A DNA stretch of 64,000 nucleotides from Paenibacillus woosongensis. GTDB taxonomy: Bacteria; Bacillota; Bacilli; Paenibacillales; Paenibacillaceae. The translations under genes were made by a program, and so were the position numbers. Below, one piece after another: positions 7,330 to 16,834 of the stretch. The notes under the pieces were generated by a model. It searched no databases and was not told the origin of the DNA. It saw only the letters and a list, made by a program, of their open reading frames with translations. How positions within the stretch are numbered: position 1 is the first letter of the stretch; each line of letters starts with the position of its first letter. The stretch is from assembly GCF_030122845.1 (NCBI RefSeq), contig NZ_CP126084.1, forward strand, positions 2,046,001 through 2,110,000, in the 5' to 3' direction.

Positions 7330-10300
7330 GTGCCCAGAAGGACATTGGTTGTAGCGTTGATCAGTTTGATCCTCGTTGTTCTTATTCCGTTGTCGATCAT
7401 GAACGATCATGATTCGCAAAGAGAGGATTTACGGGTTCGGCAGGGGGTTATGGAGCTCTCGGCATGGGACTCGACAAGAGATGCAAGGATTAAGCTTGAT
7501 GGGGAATGGGAATTTTATTGGGAGGAGTTGTTGCCTCCTGCAGCCTTTCGACAAGTGGGACCGAACAGGCCTTTGCCTAGTGCTTATATGGAGGTGCCTT
7601 CCCGATGGAATGGGAAAATCATCAACGGCAGCCCTCTTCCCGCCTATGGCTCAGCTACTTACCGTATGGTATTGAAGGATCTGCCTTTCAGTGGTGTCTT
7701 TGCATTGAAAAAAACGAATATACGCTTCTCCAGCGCGATATATGTCAACGGGACCAAGCTGTTCGAGGATGGGCAGCCGTCTGAGCAGCCAGTCAGCTAT
7801 GAGCCGGGAAATATTCCGCAGTTTGGTGTTTTCTCTGCAGAGAGGGGCGATATCGAGATCATTGTGCAGGTTGCCAATTATGACTATATTAACGGCGGGA
7901 TTCCGCTATCGTTATATTTTGGCAAGCAGTCGGCCATGACCGGATACCAGGAGAAGAGTATGATGCGCGAATCCGGCACCTTGGCTATTCTCGGCATGCT
8001 TGCGCTCATTTATCTCATTTGTTTTGTAGCAGCCGCTATTTATCGTAAGAAGGATTATGCCCTGCTGCTCTCCGCCATGATTTGCCTGCTGTTTGCGCTA
8101 TATCACGGCTTGGTGGGAGAACGTTCGCTTCTAATATTTTGGCCAGGCCTTCCGTTCGAGGCCCTATATAAATTGAAGGATATGACTTCGTTAGCCTGCT
8201 TCATTGCTCTAGCCCTCTTCTTCCATCAATTTCAGAAGAGCATGATTTCATTGAAATTTACGCAAGGCGTGGCGGCCGTGCTGGGACTTTCACTCATTTT
8301 AGGGCCGTTTTTGCCTATTCACATTTACACGTCCATCCAATCTTACATTATTGTATTCTACGAGTTGCTGTTAGTTTGGCTGCTTATTCGGGCGGCTGTG
8401 CTATATATTAACAGTTCCGCAGAGCAGCGTTTGAAATCGCTGCTCGTATTCATGTCGATTCTCGCGATTAATTTGTATTCCATCGATACTATACTGTTGG
8501 CTCTCTCTATTAAGGAAAATCTATGGCTCGGGCAATTTTATATCATTTTCTTCAATATCATCATGATTTTTCTGATTGTGCTGCGTTTTTTCGAGGCTTA
8601 CCATACGATCGACGAAATGAAGAATCGCCTTCTTCAACTAGATCGGGTCAAGGACGATTTCTTATCCAATACCTCTCATGAGCTGAAGACGCCTTTAAAT
8701 GCTATTGTGAGCATTACGGACAGTCTGTTAAGGGGAGTTGAGGGCAAGCTTACCGAGCAGCAGGCGCAAAACCTGGCGATTGTCATGGGAAGCGGCAGGA
8801 GGCTGACGCATCTCGTTAATGAACTGCTCGATTATTCAAAAATGAAGCATGGGGATATTGCGCTTTATAAGAGCAGGACGGATTTGCAATCCGCTGTTGA
8901 CTCGGTGATCCGGATTCACTTGTTTTTGCTCGGCGGAAAATCGATCCTGCTGGAGAATACCGTTCCCGCCCATTTTCCCGGTGTAGAAGCGGACGGTAAC
9001 CGCTTGGCGCAAATCCTGCATAATTTGATCGGGAATGCGGTCAAGTTCACCGAGCAGGGCAAGGTGAGCATCAGCGCTAAAGTGATTGCAGGGATGGCCC
9101 AAGTACGGGTAACGGATACAGGCATCGGGATTGATGCCTATATGCAGGAGCGGATTTTTCAGGATTATGAACAGGCGGATGAGGTCCGCAACAGCCGCTA
9201 TGGCGGAACGGGCCTTGGTCTAAGCATTACGAAGAGGCTGGTCGAGCTTCACGGCGGACATATTGTCGTGGAGTCTGCGCCTGGGCAGGGTTCGTCGTTT
9301 ATCTTTACGCTTCCGCTCGCCTCTACAGGGGAGAATAAAGCGGACTGGCCGCTAGTCGAAAGGGAGCAGTTAAGACAAGGCATTCGCCCTGCTGCCCAGG
9401 AGTACCCTCTCTATATTCATGGGGAAATTGACGAGCCGATTCTAGTCGTGGACGACGACTTTGCCAACCTGCAATCGATGATCAATCTGTTTAAGCTGGA
9501 GAAGCATTCGATTGTTGTCGTCAACCGCGGTCAGCTGGCGTTGGATGAAGTCGCCAGACACCCGGGTTTCTTTCTCGTTATCCTCGATATTACGATGCCT
9601 GATATGACCGGATACGAGGTGCTGAACCGCATCCGGGAGAGGTACTCTCCCTTCGAGCTCCCGGTGCTGATGCTTACGGCCAAGAACAGTGTGTCGGATA
9701 TGAAGCTGTCGATGGAGAACGGAGCCAATGATTTCGTCGGCAAGCCGTTTGAAGCGGAGGAGTTAATGGCTCGCGTCAAAAGCCTGACCGGATTGAAATC
9801 ATCCGTAAAACAAGCCAGAGACGCGGAAATCGCTTTTTTGCGATCCCAGATCAATCCTCATTTTCTCTACAATGCCTTGAATTCCATTGCCGAGTTGTGC
9901 GTGGATGATCCTGAGCGGGCCGAGGCATTAACGCTGCATCTCTCACAGTATTTGCGAGGCAGCTTTGATTTCAAGCAGCTGGACTCCCTAACGACACTGG
10001 AGAGAGAACTGGAGCTGGTACGGGCCTATGTCCATATCGAAAAGGCGCGTTTTGGCGCAAGGCTGCAGGTGGAATATGATTTGAATGCCGACCCGTATAC
10101 CCGGATTCCGCCGCTGATTTTGCAGCCGCTGGCAGAAAATGCGATACGGCATGGACTGATGTCCAATTTAAAGGGCGGACAAGTGAAGATATTTGTTAGG
10201 AAGGAAGCCGGCGAAATCATCCGTTTTGCCGTTGAAGACAATGGATGCGGCATGAGCGAACGCAGGCTGAAGGAAGTGCTGAGGCCCGACCCGGATAAGC

Positions 10301-10440
10301 AGGGTGTAGGACTGTGGAATATCGGCCAGCGCATCAAGCTTCTATATGGCACGGCGATCAGGATAGATAGCACGGAGGGCGCCGGGACGAGGGTTTCCTT
10401 TGATATTCCGTCCGAGCCTATGCAGCGGATTGGGGGTTAG
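7330..10440 (+). CDS. Large hybrid sensor histidine kinase (7TMR-DISM type, two kinase modules)
   Basis: 1036 residues from GTG 7330. Order: N-terminal membrane anchor; extracellular jelly-roll DISM-type domain (about 40-195; DGEWEFYWEELL); seven-helix membrane unit (about 218-415); HisKA with His450 in SHELKTPLNA; HATPase with TDTGIGID and GTGLGLSI; receiver domain with Asp753 in ILDITMPDMTGYEV; and a second, LytS-type kinase unit with His844 in SQINPHFLYNALNS plus a HATPase (VEDNGCGMSE). Phosphate can thus start at two different histidines in one chain. The 7TM-DISM sensor class is thought to bind carbohydrates or related ligands. The response-regulator gene starts 4 bp after the stop, so the two form an operon. 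Output may affect the surface protein gene just downstream (inference). Confidence 0.9.
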   Translation: MPRRTLVVALISLILVVLIPLSIMNDHDSQREDLRVRQGVMELSAWDSTRDARIKLDGEWEFYWEELLPPAAFRQVGPNRPLPSAYMEVPSRWNGKIINGSPLPAYGSATYRMVLKDLPFSGVFALKKTNIRFSSAIYVNGTKLFEDGQPSEQPVSYEPGNIPQFGVFSAERGDIEIIVQVANYDYINGGIPLSLYFGKQSAMTGYQEKSMMRESGTLAILGMLALIYLICFVAAAIYRKKDYALLLSAMICLLFALYHGLVGERSLLIFWPGLPFEALYKLKDMTSLACFIALALFFHQFQKSMISLKFTQGVAAVLGLSLILGPFLPIHIYTSIQSYIIVFYELLLVWLLIRAAVLYINSSAEQRLKSLLVFMSILAINLYSIDTILLALSIKENLWLGQFYIIFFNIIMIFLIVLRFFEAYHTIDEMKNRLLQLDRVKDDFLSNTSHELKTPLNAIVSITDSLLRGVEGKLTEQQAQNLAIVMGSGRRLTHLVNELLDYSKMKHGDIALYKSRTDLQSAVDSVIRIHLFLLGGKSILLENTVPAHFPGVEADGNRLAQILHNLIGNAVKFTEQGKVSISAKVIAGMAQVRVTDTGIGIDAYMQERIFQDYEQADEVRNSRYGGTGLGLSITKRLVELHGGHIVVESAPGQGSSFIFTLPLASTGENKADWPLVEREQLRQGIRPAAQEYPLYIHGEIDEPILVVDDDFANLQSMINLFKLEKHSIVVVNRGQLALDEVARHPGFFLVILDITMPDMTGYEVLNRIRERYSPFELPVLMLTAKNSVSDMKLSMENGANDFVGKPFEAEELMARVKSLTGLKSSVKQARDAEIAFLRSQINPHFLYNALNSIAELCVDDPERAEALTLHLSQYLRGSFDFKQLDSLTTLERELELVRAYVHIEKARFGARLQVEYDLNADPYTRIPPLILQPLAENAIRHGLMSNLKGGQVKIFVRKEAGEIIRFAVEDNGCGMSERRLKEVLRPDPDKQGVGLWNIGQRIKLLYGTAIRIDSTEGAGTRVSFDIPSEPMQRIGG

Positions 10441-10444
10441 CAGC

Positions 10445-11563
10445 ATGCTAAGAGCGATTATCGTGGATGATGAAGAACTATCGGTCAAACGGCTAAGACG
10501 GATTCTGGCCGCAAGCAGAGAGATCAGCTCCTGCCATGAGTTCCTTAACCCGCTTGAAGCAATTGAATTCGTTAAAGCGAATCCGGTCGACATTGCTTTT
10601 CTCGACATTTCCATGCCGGAGATTCATGGAATGAAGCTGTCTGCCAGCTTGCTTGAGCTGGACGATTCGCTTGAAATCGTATTCGTAACCGGATATGACG
10701 AGTATGCGGTTCAAGCTTTTGATATGAGTGCGCTGGATTATTTGCTGAAGCCAGTCACGGCGGAGCGTGTGTCCAGGACGCTGCATAAGTTTAGAAAAAT
10801 CCAGAACTTGCCCGCGACATCTCCTTCCCCTTCTCCGGCAGCTGCTCTGACGGTTCGCCTGTTCAACGGGCTCAAAGTGTTCCGGGGAGAGAATACTGAG
10901 CCCCTTAAGCTCAGAAGCCCGAAGACGGAGGAACTGTTCGCTTATCTTATCTGCAAGCGGGTGGTCAGCCGGGAAGAAATTATCGATACCTTGTGGCATG
11001 GATTGGAGCCTGAAAAGGCATGGAAAAATTTAAATTCCACCCTTTATTACATCCGCAAGGCGATAGGACAGAGCAAGGCGGGAGGCTGTATCGTGGCGGA
11101 CCGGAACGAAATCCGGATCGATGAGCGTGCGCTCGACTGCGATTTATATTCATTCGAACGCTTGCTGAGACAATACAGGCCGTTGTCAGATAAGAACACG
11201 GAATGGATAAGAGAGGCTGAGGCGTTGTATGCAGGGCCGCTTTTAAAGGGAAAAGCTTATGAATGGGCAGGTGAAAGGGCACATCAGCTGGAGCACGGCT
11301 TCCTTCAACTGCTGGAATTGGCCGCAAGATCCTGCTTGGAGCGAGGGCAGTCTCGACAAGCGCTATATTACTTTAACGAGATATTGAAGATGGATACGCT
11401 CAGAGAGGATATTGGCTACGAGGCCATCCGGGTCCTTATCGAGCTTGGCCGGCTGAATGAAGCTTTGAGACAGTATCAAGTGCTGGCGGAGGAGCTGCAA
11501 AGGGAGCTGGGCGTGGAGCCGGGGCCGCATATTCAAGAACTTGTTAATGGATTGCGGCCGTAG
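10445..11563 (+). CDS. Response regulator with receiver, OmpR-like and bacterial transcriptional activator (BTAD) domains
   Basis: 372 residues from ATG 10445 (MLRAIIVDDEE); an in-frame upstream ATG at 10400 lies inside the kinase gene and is not needed. The receiver has Asp54 in FLDISMPEIHG and a conserved Lys in YLLKPV. After a Ser/Pro-rich linker (about residues 122-135) come a winged helix (SPKTEELFAYLICKR, residues about 155-230) and a helical BTAD repeat region (ALYYFNEILKMD, ALRQYQVLAEELQRELG). This REC-winged helix-BTAD order is SARP-like and is found with hybrid kinases in Paenibacillus and Bacillus. It is the cognate partner of the kinase at 7330 by position and coupling. Confidence 0.9.
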   Translation: MLRAIIVDDEELSVKRLRRILAASREISSCHEFLNPLEAIEFVKANPVDIAFLDISMPEIHGMKLSASLLELDDSLEIVFVTGYDEYAVQAFDMSALDYLLKPVTAERVSRTLHKFRKIQNLPATSPSPSPAAALTVRLFNGLKVFRGENTEPLKLRSPKTEELFAYLICKRVVSREEIIDTLWHGLEPEKAWKNLNSTLYYIRKAIGQSKAGGCIVADRNEIRIDERALDCDLYSFERLLRQYRPLSDKNTEWIREAEALYAGPLLKGKAYEWAGERAHQLEHGFLQLLELAARSCLERGQSRQALYYFNEILKMDTLREDIGYEAIRVLIELGRLNEALRQYQVLAEELQRELGVEPGPHIQELVNGLRP

Positions 11564-11630
11564 GCTTCAATTTATATTATTGAACAATGCGGACAAGAAA
11601 TGGCGGGGTGGCCTCCATACAGCTGCTTCA

Positions 11631-11672
11631 AAGAGCTTCTGGAATTCTAGAGAGAATCCAGAGGCTTTTTTG
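11631..11672 (+). terminator. Terminator of the kinase/regulator operon
   Basis: AGCTTCTGGA at 11634-11643 pairs with TCCAGAGGCT at 11657-11666 (one G-U), followed by T6. Confidence 0.75.
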
Positions 11673-11762
11673 TTTATTTTTTGTTTATCGTGTCTTTGTA
11701 TAATGAGCTCGTAAATTGTCGAAATCAGGAAGGTTATTTTCCTGTTAGAGGGGAAGGAAGGC

Positions 11763-14700
11763 ATGAGAAAGAGCATGAAACGATCCATCTTACAAATAGC
11801 TGTAAGCATCACTCTGGCCGCAAGCCTGGTTGTTCCTGGGGCAAACCTGTATCAGCCCTCGGTTGCACAGGCCGCATCCGGCATCGGCTGGGCAGACAAT
11901 AGTCAGGCAGCGCTGCCGAGTGTTAACGAGGACGATACGAACAGTGCGGGAGCAGCTGTATCCGAGCTGCTGGCTGGAAAGGCATCGAATCTTTCGAGTA
12001 CAGGCATCGCGATCGTAGGGATGGATAACGCCAACGGAGCTTGGCAGTATTACCACACTGGCGCGCAGCTTTGGTACAATATTGAGCCCGTATCCATGAC
12101 GAGCTCGTTCCTGCTTCATAATACGGCGAGAATACGTTTTATCCCCGCGCGGGATTGGAATGGCACCGCCACGATGACCTATAAGCTGTGGGATATACCG
12201 ATGTATGGATACAATTATCAAAAGTATGTCGATACATTGCTATTCCCACCGGCATTTAGCACGGAGACGGGCTCCGCGCAAATTACGGTGAACCCGGTGA
12301 ATGATGCCCCTTATCTGATAGAGCCGCAAGGCGGGGACTATCTGAGCTTCGACGGGAACAGTGATTATGTAACCATTCCAGATTTCAGACTGTATGGCAG
12401 TTCTTTCACTGTGGAAGGAAATCTGAAGGTCGATGCGTTTACGACGTGGATGAGATTTTTTGATTCCTCGATCGGCATGGACAATTACAACGTGTTCGTC
12501 GGCTTTAACGGCAAAAAAATGAACTTCGTTGCCAAGGCCGGACCGATTGGAACGGGCGGAGAAGTGCAGGTGCTGGAGGATTTTCCGCAGGACAAGTGGG
12601 TACATGTAGCCATTGTCTATGACCAGAGCCAGAACAAGGGCTTGATTTATTGGGACGGCGTCCTCAAGGCTGCGGGAACTATGAAGCTAACGCCGGCTTG
12701 GGATGTAGCAAGATCTAATAACTGGCTTGGCAAAAGCACGTGGATGCAGGACGGCGACTTTACCGGAGGGATGAGGGACCTCAGGTTCTGGAGCAAGGCG
12801 AAGACCCAGGAAGAGATCGTCCGCGATAAAGAGTTGGACTTGACGGGCGGAGAGCCGAATCTGGTCGCAAATTACAAACTAAACAATCGCAATGACCAGA
12901 CGATCGCGTACAGCACGCCGTCTGTTCCCGGCAACAAAAATGGGACGATCACAGGGGCAAGCTGGGCGCAGTATGCAGGTTTCTTTGGCATGACGGTAAC
13001 GGACAAGAACATTCCTGCGACGAGAGAGTTCAAGGTAATAGACCCGGAAGGAGACGCGGTCCTGGTATCCGCAGTTTCCTCGAATACCGCTTTGGTTCCG
13101 GACAGCGGCCTGATGATCACCGGCAGCGGCGATACGAGGGAATTGTCCATTACTCCAGTAGTGAACGCTTTTGGTACAACTACGATCACGGTAACGACCA
13201 GCGATGGTTTTCTAAGCAATGCTTATTCGTTTATTCTTCTTGTAAGAGATACCGGAGAGATCGTTGTGACAGGCGTGACTTTAAACCAGACCGAATTGAA
13301 TTTGACGGCGGGCGATGCGCCTGAAACGCTGATCGCGACGGTGGAGCCTGCGGATGCGACGAATCCAAGCGTCATTTGGAGCTCCAGCGACGAGTCCGTG
13401 GCGCAGGTTGTAAATGGTATTGTGACCCCGTTAGGTCCTGGAACTGCAATGATTTCCGTAACCACCGTGGATGGAAGCTATACCGCTACTGCTGAGGTTC
13501 ACGTGGCGGCGGCAGTCACCGTGCCTGCCGCGCCTGCAAATGTGAGGGCAGCCGCAGGCGATGGCCAAGCGACGGTCAGCTTTGATCCCCCTGTTAACGA
13601 CGGAGGAAGCCCGATTACGGGGTACAAGGTTATCGCCTCTCCGGGCGGATATGAAGCGACCGGTTCGGTTAGTCCGATTATTATCACGGGGCTGGATAAT
13701 GGCACAGCCTATACTTTTTCGGTCGTGGCCATGAACAGTGCTGGAGATTCCCCGTTATCGGCACCTTCGGCAAGCGTAACGCCAACCGAGCACACGGTTT
13801 CTGATGCGCCGCCTGCTCCGATCCTGTCTTTGGCACAAGCTGGCGATGCCCAGGCCGCGCTCCAGTGGAGTCCAGTATTATGCGCTTCTGGCTTCAAGGT
13901 CTATCAAAGCGAAGCTTCGGGTCATCCGGGCACTGAAATAGCGACGGTAACGGGTTCGACATACAATTATGTGGCAGCAGGGTTAACAAACGGAAAGACA
14001 TATTATTTCACGGTCAAAGCGACGAATACAGGGGGAGACAGCCCGGCGTCCAATCAGATCAGCGCTACCCCGGCAACGGTCCCATCCGCACCTAGCAATG
14101 TGAGAGCGGCAGCCGGCAACGGCCAGGCAACGGTCAGCTTTATCCCTCCGGCTAGCACGGGAGGCAGGCCGATTACGGGATACGAGGTTATCGCGCAGCC
14201 CGGCAATATAGTTACAACTGGAACGTCAAGCCCGATTACGGTGACCGGCCTTCTGAACGGCACGAGTTATACTTTTACCGTCAGGGCGATGAATGCTGCT
14301 GGAAGCAGCGTATCTTCGGCGGAATCCAATGCGGTAATTCCGGCTTCTCCGGCCGGCGGCGGAGAGACGCCTTCAGGGCCAAGGCAGCCTGGCGGGTCCA
14401 GTGGATCGAGCGGAGGAACGGGAGCTGCGCCTGCCCAGCCTGTACAGCCAAGTACGCCGCAAGCACCAAGCGCAGGCGTGGATATTCTAGTTAATGGCAA
14501 GGTGGAAAACGCCGGTATTGCTTCTTCAAGCCAGCGGAATAACCAGACCGTAATTACGGTCATCGTGGATGAGAACAAGCTGGAGAACAAGCTCGCGGCA
14601 GAAGGGCAGCATGCGGTAGTCACGATTCCCGTACATGGGGATTCGGATGTGGTCATAGGAGAACTGAACGGCCAAATGGTGAAAAATATGGCGTCGAAGC

Positions 14701-15728
14701 AGGCGGTGCTGGAGATCAAGACCGACCGTGCGACATATACCCTGCCCGCTGAACAAATCAATATCGATGCTGTTTCCGGGCAGCTCGGAAAATCGGCAGC
14801 TCTGCAAGATATTAAGGTACAGGTTGAAATTGCCCTGCCGGATGCCAGCATGCTGAGTGTAGTGGAGAATGCAGCAGCCGAAGGAACTTTTACTGTGCTG
14901 GTACGTCCGGTTGAATTTACCGTTCGCGGCGTTTATGGCGATGGAGTCGTTGAAGTAAGCAAATTCAATGCTTATGTGGAACGAACCTTGGCCATTCCGG
15001 ACGGTGTGGGTGCAAGCAAAATCACGACCGGCGTCGCCGTCGATCCGGATGGTTCCGTCCGGCACGTGCCGACAAGGGTTGTGCAGATTGACGGCAAGTA
15101 CTATGCGCAGATCAACAGCTTGACCAACAGCACCTATTCGGTAGTGTGGCATCCGGTTGAATTCAAGGATGTTGCCGGGCATTGGGCGAAGGATGCTGTG
15201 AATGAAATGGGGTCGCGCATGGTTGTCGAGGGCATCGGCCATGACATGTTCAACCCGAATCAAAATATTACGCGTGCTGAATTCGCGGCGATTGTCGTTC
15301 GCGGGTTAGGGCTCAAACCAGAAAGTGGCCCTGCAGCATTCTCGGATGTGACGGCAGCGGACTGGTATAATAATGCGGTAGCCACGGCCTCTGCTTATGG
15401 CTTAATCAGCGGCTTTGAAGACGGAACCTTCCGTCCGCAGGAGCAGATTACTCGGGAGCAAGCTATGGTCATGATCGCAAAGGCGATGAACATTACGAAT
15501 TTGAAAGCCCAGCTTCAGCAGCAGCCAGCCACTGCCGGTTCGGTACTCGGCCCTTATGGGGATGCCCAAGACACATCGGTCTGGGCACAGGCAAGCGTTG
15601 TGGACTGCTTGCAGGCAGGCATCGTTTCAGGCAGAAGCAGTACAGAGCTTGCAGCGAAATCGTATATTACACGAGCTGAGGTTGCGGCCATCGTGCAGCG
15701 GTTTTTGCAAAAGTCTGATTTAATTTAA
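11763..15728 (+). CDS. S-layer-anchored surface protein with LamG, Ig-like, three FN3 and three SLH domains
   Basis: 1321 residues from ATG 11763 after GGGGAAGGAAGG. A signal peptide (KRSILQIAVSITLAASLVV... AQAAS) ends near residue 38. Then come a cadherin/Ig-like stretch, a concanavalin-type LamG domain (about 192-375; LSFDGNSDYVTIPDF, MRDLRFWSKAKTQEEI), a Big_2 domain (about 500-581), three fibronectin type III domains (about 585-860, the first and third very alike), a Gly/Ser/Pro-rich linker, and three C-terminal SLH repeats from about residue 1134 (FKDVAGHWAKDAV, ITRAEFAAIVVRGL). SLH domains bind pyruvylated wall polymer, so the protein is cell-surface bound. LamG and FN3 suggest glycan or substrate binding. 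No catalytic domain was recognised. Confidence 0.9.
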   Translation: MRKSMKRSILQIAVSITLAASLVVPGANLYQPSVAQAASGIGWADNSQAALPSVNEDDTNSAGAAVSELLAGKASNLSSTGIAIVGMDNANGAWQYYHTGAQLWYNIEPVSMTSSFLLHNTARIRFIPARDWNGTATMTYKLWDIPMYGYNYQKYVDTLLFPPAFSTETGSAQITVNPVNDAPYLIEPQGGDYLSFDGNSDYVTIPDFRLYGSSFTVEGNLKVDAFTTWMRFFDSSIGMDNYNVFVGFNGKKMNFVAKAGPIGTGGEVQVLEDFPQDKWVHVAIVYDQSQNKGLIYWDGVLKAAGTMKLTPAWDVARSNNWLGKSTWMQDGDFTGGMRDLRFWSKAKTQEEIVRDKELDLTGGEPNLVANYKLNNRNDQTIAYSTPSVPGNKNGTITGASWAQYAGFFGMTVTDKNIPATREFKVIDPEGDAVLVSAVSSNTALVPDSGLMITGSGDTRELSITPVVNAFGTTTITVTTSDGFLSNAYSFILLVRDTGEIVVTGVTLNQTELNLTAGDAPETLIATVEPADATNPSVIWSSSDESVAQVVNGIVTPLGPGTAMISVTTVDGSYTATAEVHVAAAVTVPAAPANVRAAAGDGQATVSFDPPVNDGGSPITGYKVIASPGGYEATGSVSPIIITGLDNGTAYTFSVVAMNSAGDSPLSAPSASVTPTEHTVSDAPPAPILSLAQAGDAQAALQWSPVLCASGFKVYQSEASGHPGTEIATVTGSTYNYVAAGLTNGKTYYFTVKATNTGGDSPASNQISATPATVPSAPSNVRAAAGNGQATVSFIPPASTGGRPITGYEVIAQPGNIVTTGTSSPITVTGLLNGTSYTFTVRAMNAAGSSVSSAESNAVIPASPAGGGETPSGPRQPGGSSGSSGGTGAAPAQPVQPSTPQAPSAGVDILVNGKVENAGIASSSQRNNQTVITVIVDENKLENKLAAEGQHAVVTIPVHGDSDVVIGELNGQMVKNMASKQAVLEIKTDRATYTLPAEQINIDAVSGQLGKSAALQDIKVQVEIALPDASMLSVVENAAAEGTFTVLVRPVEFTVRGVYGDGVVEVSKFNAYVERTLAIPDGVGASKITTGVAVDPDGSVRHVPTRVVQIDGKYYAQINSLTNSTYSVVWHPVEFKDVAGHWAKDAVNEMGSRMVVEGIGHDMFNPNQNITRAEFAAIVVRGLGLKPESGPAAFSDVTAADWYNNAVATASAYGLISGFEDGTFRPQEQITREQAMVMIAKAMNITNLKAQLQQQPATAGSVLGPYGDAQDTSVWAQASVVDCLQAGIVSGRSSTELAAKSYITRAEVAAIVQRFLQKSDLI

Positions 15729-15733
15729 ATGTA

Positions 15734-15776
15734 AACCAACGCTATGCGCTCCAAAGGGCTATGGCGTTGGTTTTTT
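15734..15776 (+). terminator. Terminator of the S-layer protein gene
   Basis: AACCAACGC at 15734-15742 pairs with GCGTTGGTT at 15764-15772 and is followed by T6. Confidence 0.8.
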
Positions 15777-15955
15777 ATGCTGTTTATGGCCTAGATTAAG
15801 CGGCGGCGTTTCGTATAGTGGTTGTTAACCGTATCCCCGTAAGGAGGAGCTGAAGTTGGCCGCTGGAGCTGAGCAGGGTTCGTCAGACTAAGTAAGACTA
15901 AGTTATAGAGTACGAACGAGCACAGCTACACACGAATAAGTATGCGTGAGTACAT

Positions 15956-15984
15956 AACGCTCAAGCCAATCTGGCTTGAGCGTT
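15956..15984. terminator. Perfect 13-bp hairpin downstream of the SMR operon
   Basis: AACGCTCAAGCCA pairs with TGGCTTGAGCGTT around ATC. Neither side has a long T run, so it is a hairpin at the convergent gene ends that probably acts as a weak terminator for the minus-strand SMR genes. The rest of 15777-16013 shows no gene. Confidence 0.5.
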
Positions 15985-16013
15985 AGAATTGTGCGCCACT
16001 GTGCGAAGGGCCA

Positions 16014-16328
16014 TTAGCTCACCAGCTTCAAACCGATAATGGTGAAGATAATGCCTAGAATACAAATGATTCTTAACGCATTTCGCGGCTCCTTAAAAAA
16101 CAATATTCCGATCAAAGTAGAGCCAAGCGTACCAATTCCCGTCCAAACTGCATATGCCGTCGATAGAGGGATATCCTTCATCGCATAGGTTAAAAAAGTA
16201 AAGCTGATGATAAATCCGGCGATTAATATCAAGTTATTTAGAAAATTGCTCCGTTCAGCGACCCTCTTCACGCCGATGACACCAATAATTTCAAATAGCC
16301 CTGCGATAATCAAATAGCCCCATGCCAT
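16014..16328 (-). CDS. Small multidrug resistance (SMR) transporter subunit, second gene of a pair
   Basis: 104 residues, four hydrophobic helices, with Glu13 in IIAGLFEIIGVIGVK in the position of the essential SMR glutamate. The signature AYAVWTGIGTLGSTLIG is the SMR helix-3 dimer motif. Its ATG directly abuts the stop of the upstream SMR gene (TAA-ATG), so the two are co-translated. Paired SMR genes such as B. subtilis YkkCD form heteromeric exporters. Candidate substrates are quaternary amines or guanidinium-type compounds, but none can be set from sequence. Confidence 0.9.
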   Translation of the reverse strand: MAWGYLIIAGLFEIIGVIGVKRVAERSNFLNNLILIAGFIISFTFLTYAMKDIPLSTAYAVWTGIGTLGSTLIGILFFKEPRNALRIICILGIIFTIIGLKLVS

Positions 16329-16712
16329 TTATGCCCCCTCCTTTTTCACGCCGCCATCGGAAATTTTCAAACCAATGATGAATGCTGCCAATAGAAGAAT
16401 CAACAGGATTTTGACCCATCTAAAAGGCTCTTGAAAATAAAACATGTCAACGAGTATCGTCCCGATCGTACCGATTCCGGTGAAAATGGCATATCCCGTT
16501 CCGACTGGAATCATCTTCGTAGCTCTTATTAATAACTCGAAGCTAAGAAGAAGGGCGATTAAGGTGAGAATTCCCAGCGAATTGTTCTTAAGAGCAGCAG
16601 CCCAATAAATTTCTATGAGTCCCGCAGCGATCAAAAATAGCCACGCCATCCGCCTTGTTAATGGCTTGCTTTGTTTGAGAATACTGCTTTCTTTATTTTG
16701 ATTTGAAATCAC
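16329..16712 (-). CDS. SMR transporter subunit, first gene of a pair
   Basis: 127 residues from GTG 16712, chosen because AGGAGG sits about 8 bases before it; an internal ATG would begin at MAWLFLIAAG. It has four hydrophobic helices, the conserved Glu in LIAAGLIEIYWAA and the helix-3 signature GYAIFTGIGTIGTILVD. A 20-residue charged N-terminal extension precedes helix 1. It is promoter-proximal in the SMR operon and is transcribed away from the TetR gene. The shared intergenic region carries two palindromic sites, so the TetR protein probably represses it. Confidence 0.9.
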   Translation of the reverse strand: MISNQNKESSILKQSKPLTRRMAWLFLIAAGLIEIYWAAALKNNSLGILTLIALLLSFELLIRATKMIPVGTGYAIFTGIGTIGTILVDMFYFQEPFRWVKILLILLLAAFIIGLKISDGGVKKEGA

Positions 16713-16734
16713 AGTTCTTTCCTCCTTTTTTTAG

Positions 16735-16799
16735 CACAGTTGTGTTATTTAAAAACATATTACCACAACTAGCTTATTTGATACAAGTGTATTATTTAA
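16735..16799. promoter_or_regulatory. SMR promoter flanked by two TetR-operator-like direct repeats
   Basis: Two 17-bp direct repeats match at 14 of 17 positions: ACAGTTGTGTTATTTAA at 16736-16752 and ACAAGTGTATTATTTAA at 16783-16799. Each overlaps a small palindrome (CACAGTTGTG at 16735-16744, ATACAAGTGTAT at 16781-16792). On the minus strand TTGTAT, an 18-bp spacer and TAATAT fall between and over them, giving a plausible SMR promoter. Confidence 0.6.
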
Positions 16800-16834
16800 T
16801 TGCTTATGTTCTCTTTTTTGGTTACACTGAATTT

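Noticed and set aside
14526..15263. 245-residue minus-strand ORF inside the S-layer gene
   Set aside because: Antisense to a continuous, domain-rich surface protein; no ribosome site and composition of a shadow frame.
15841..15891. 11-codon TTG ORF after AAGGAGGAG
   Set aside because: Good ribosome-like site but a tiny, low-complexity frame ending quickly; no evidence of coding.
16713..16834. Guanidine riboswitch before the SMR pair
   Set aside because: The short AT-rich spacer lacks the long conserved ykkC RNA; palindromes and a TetR gene explain control better.
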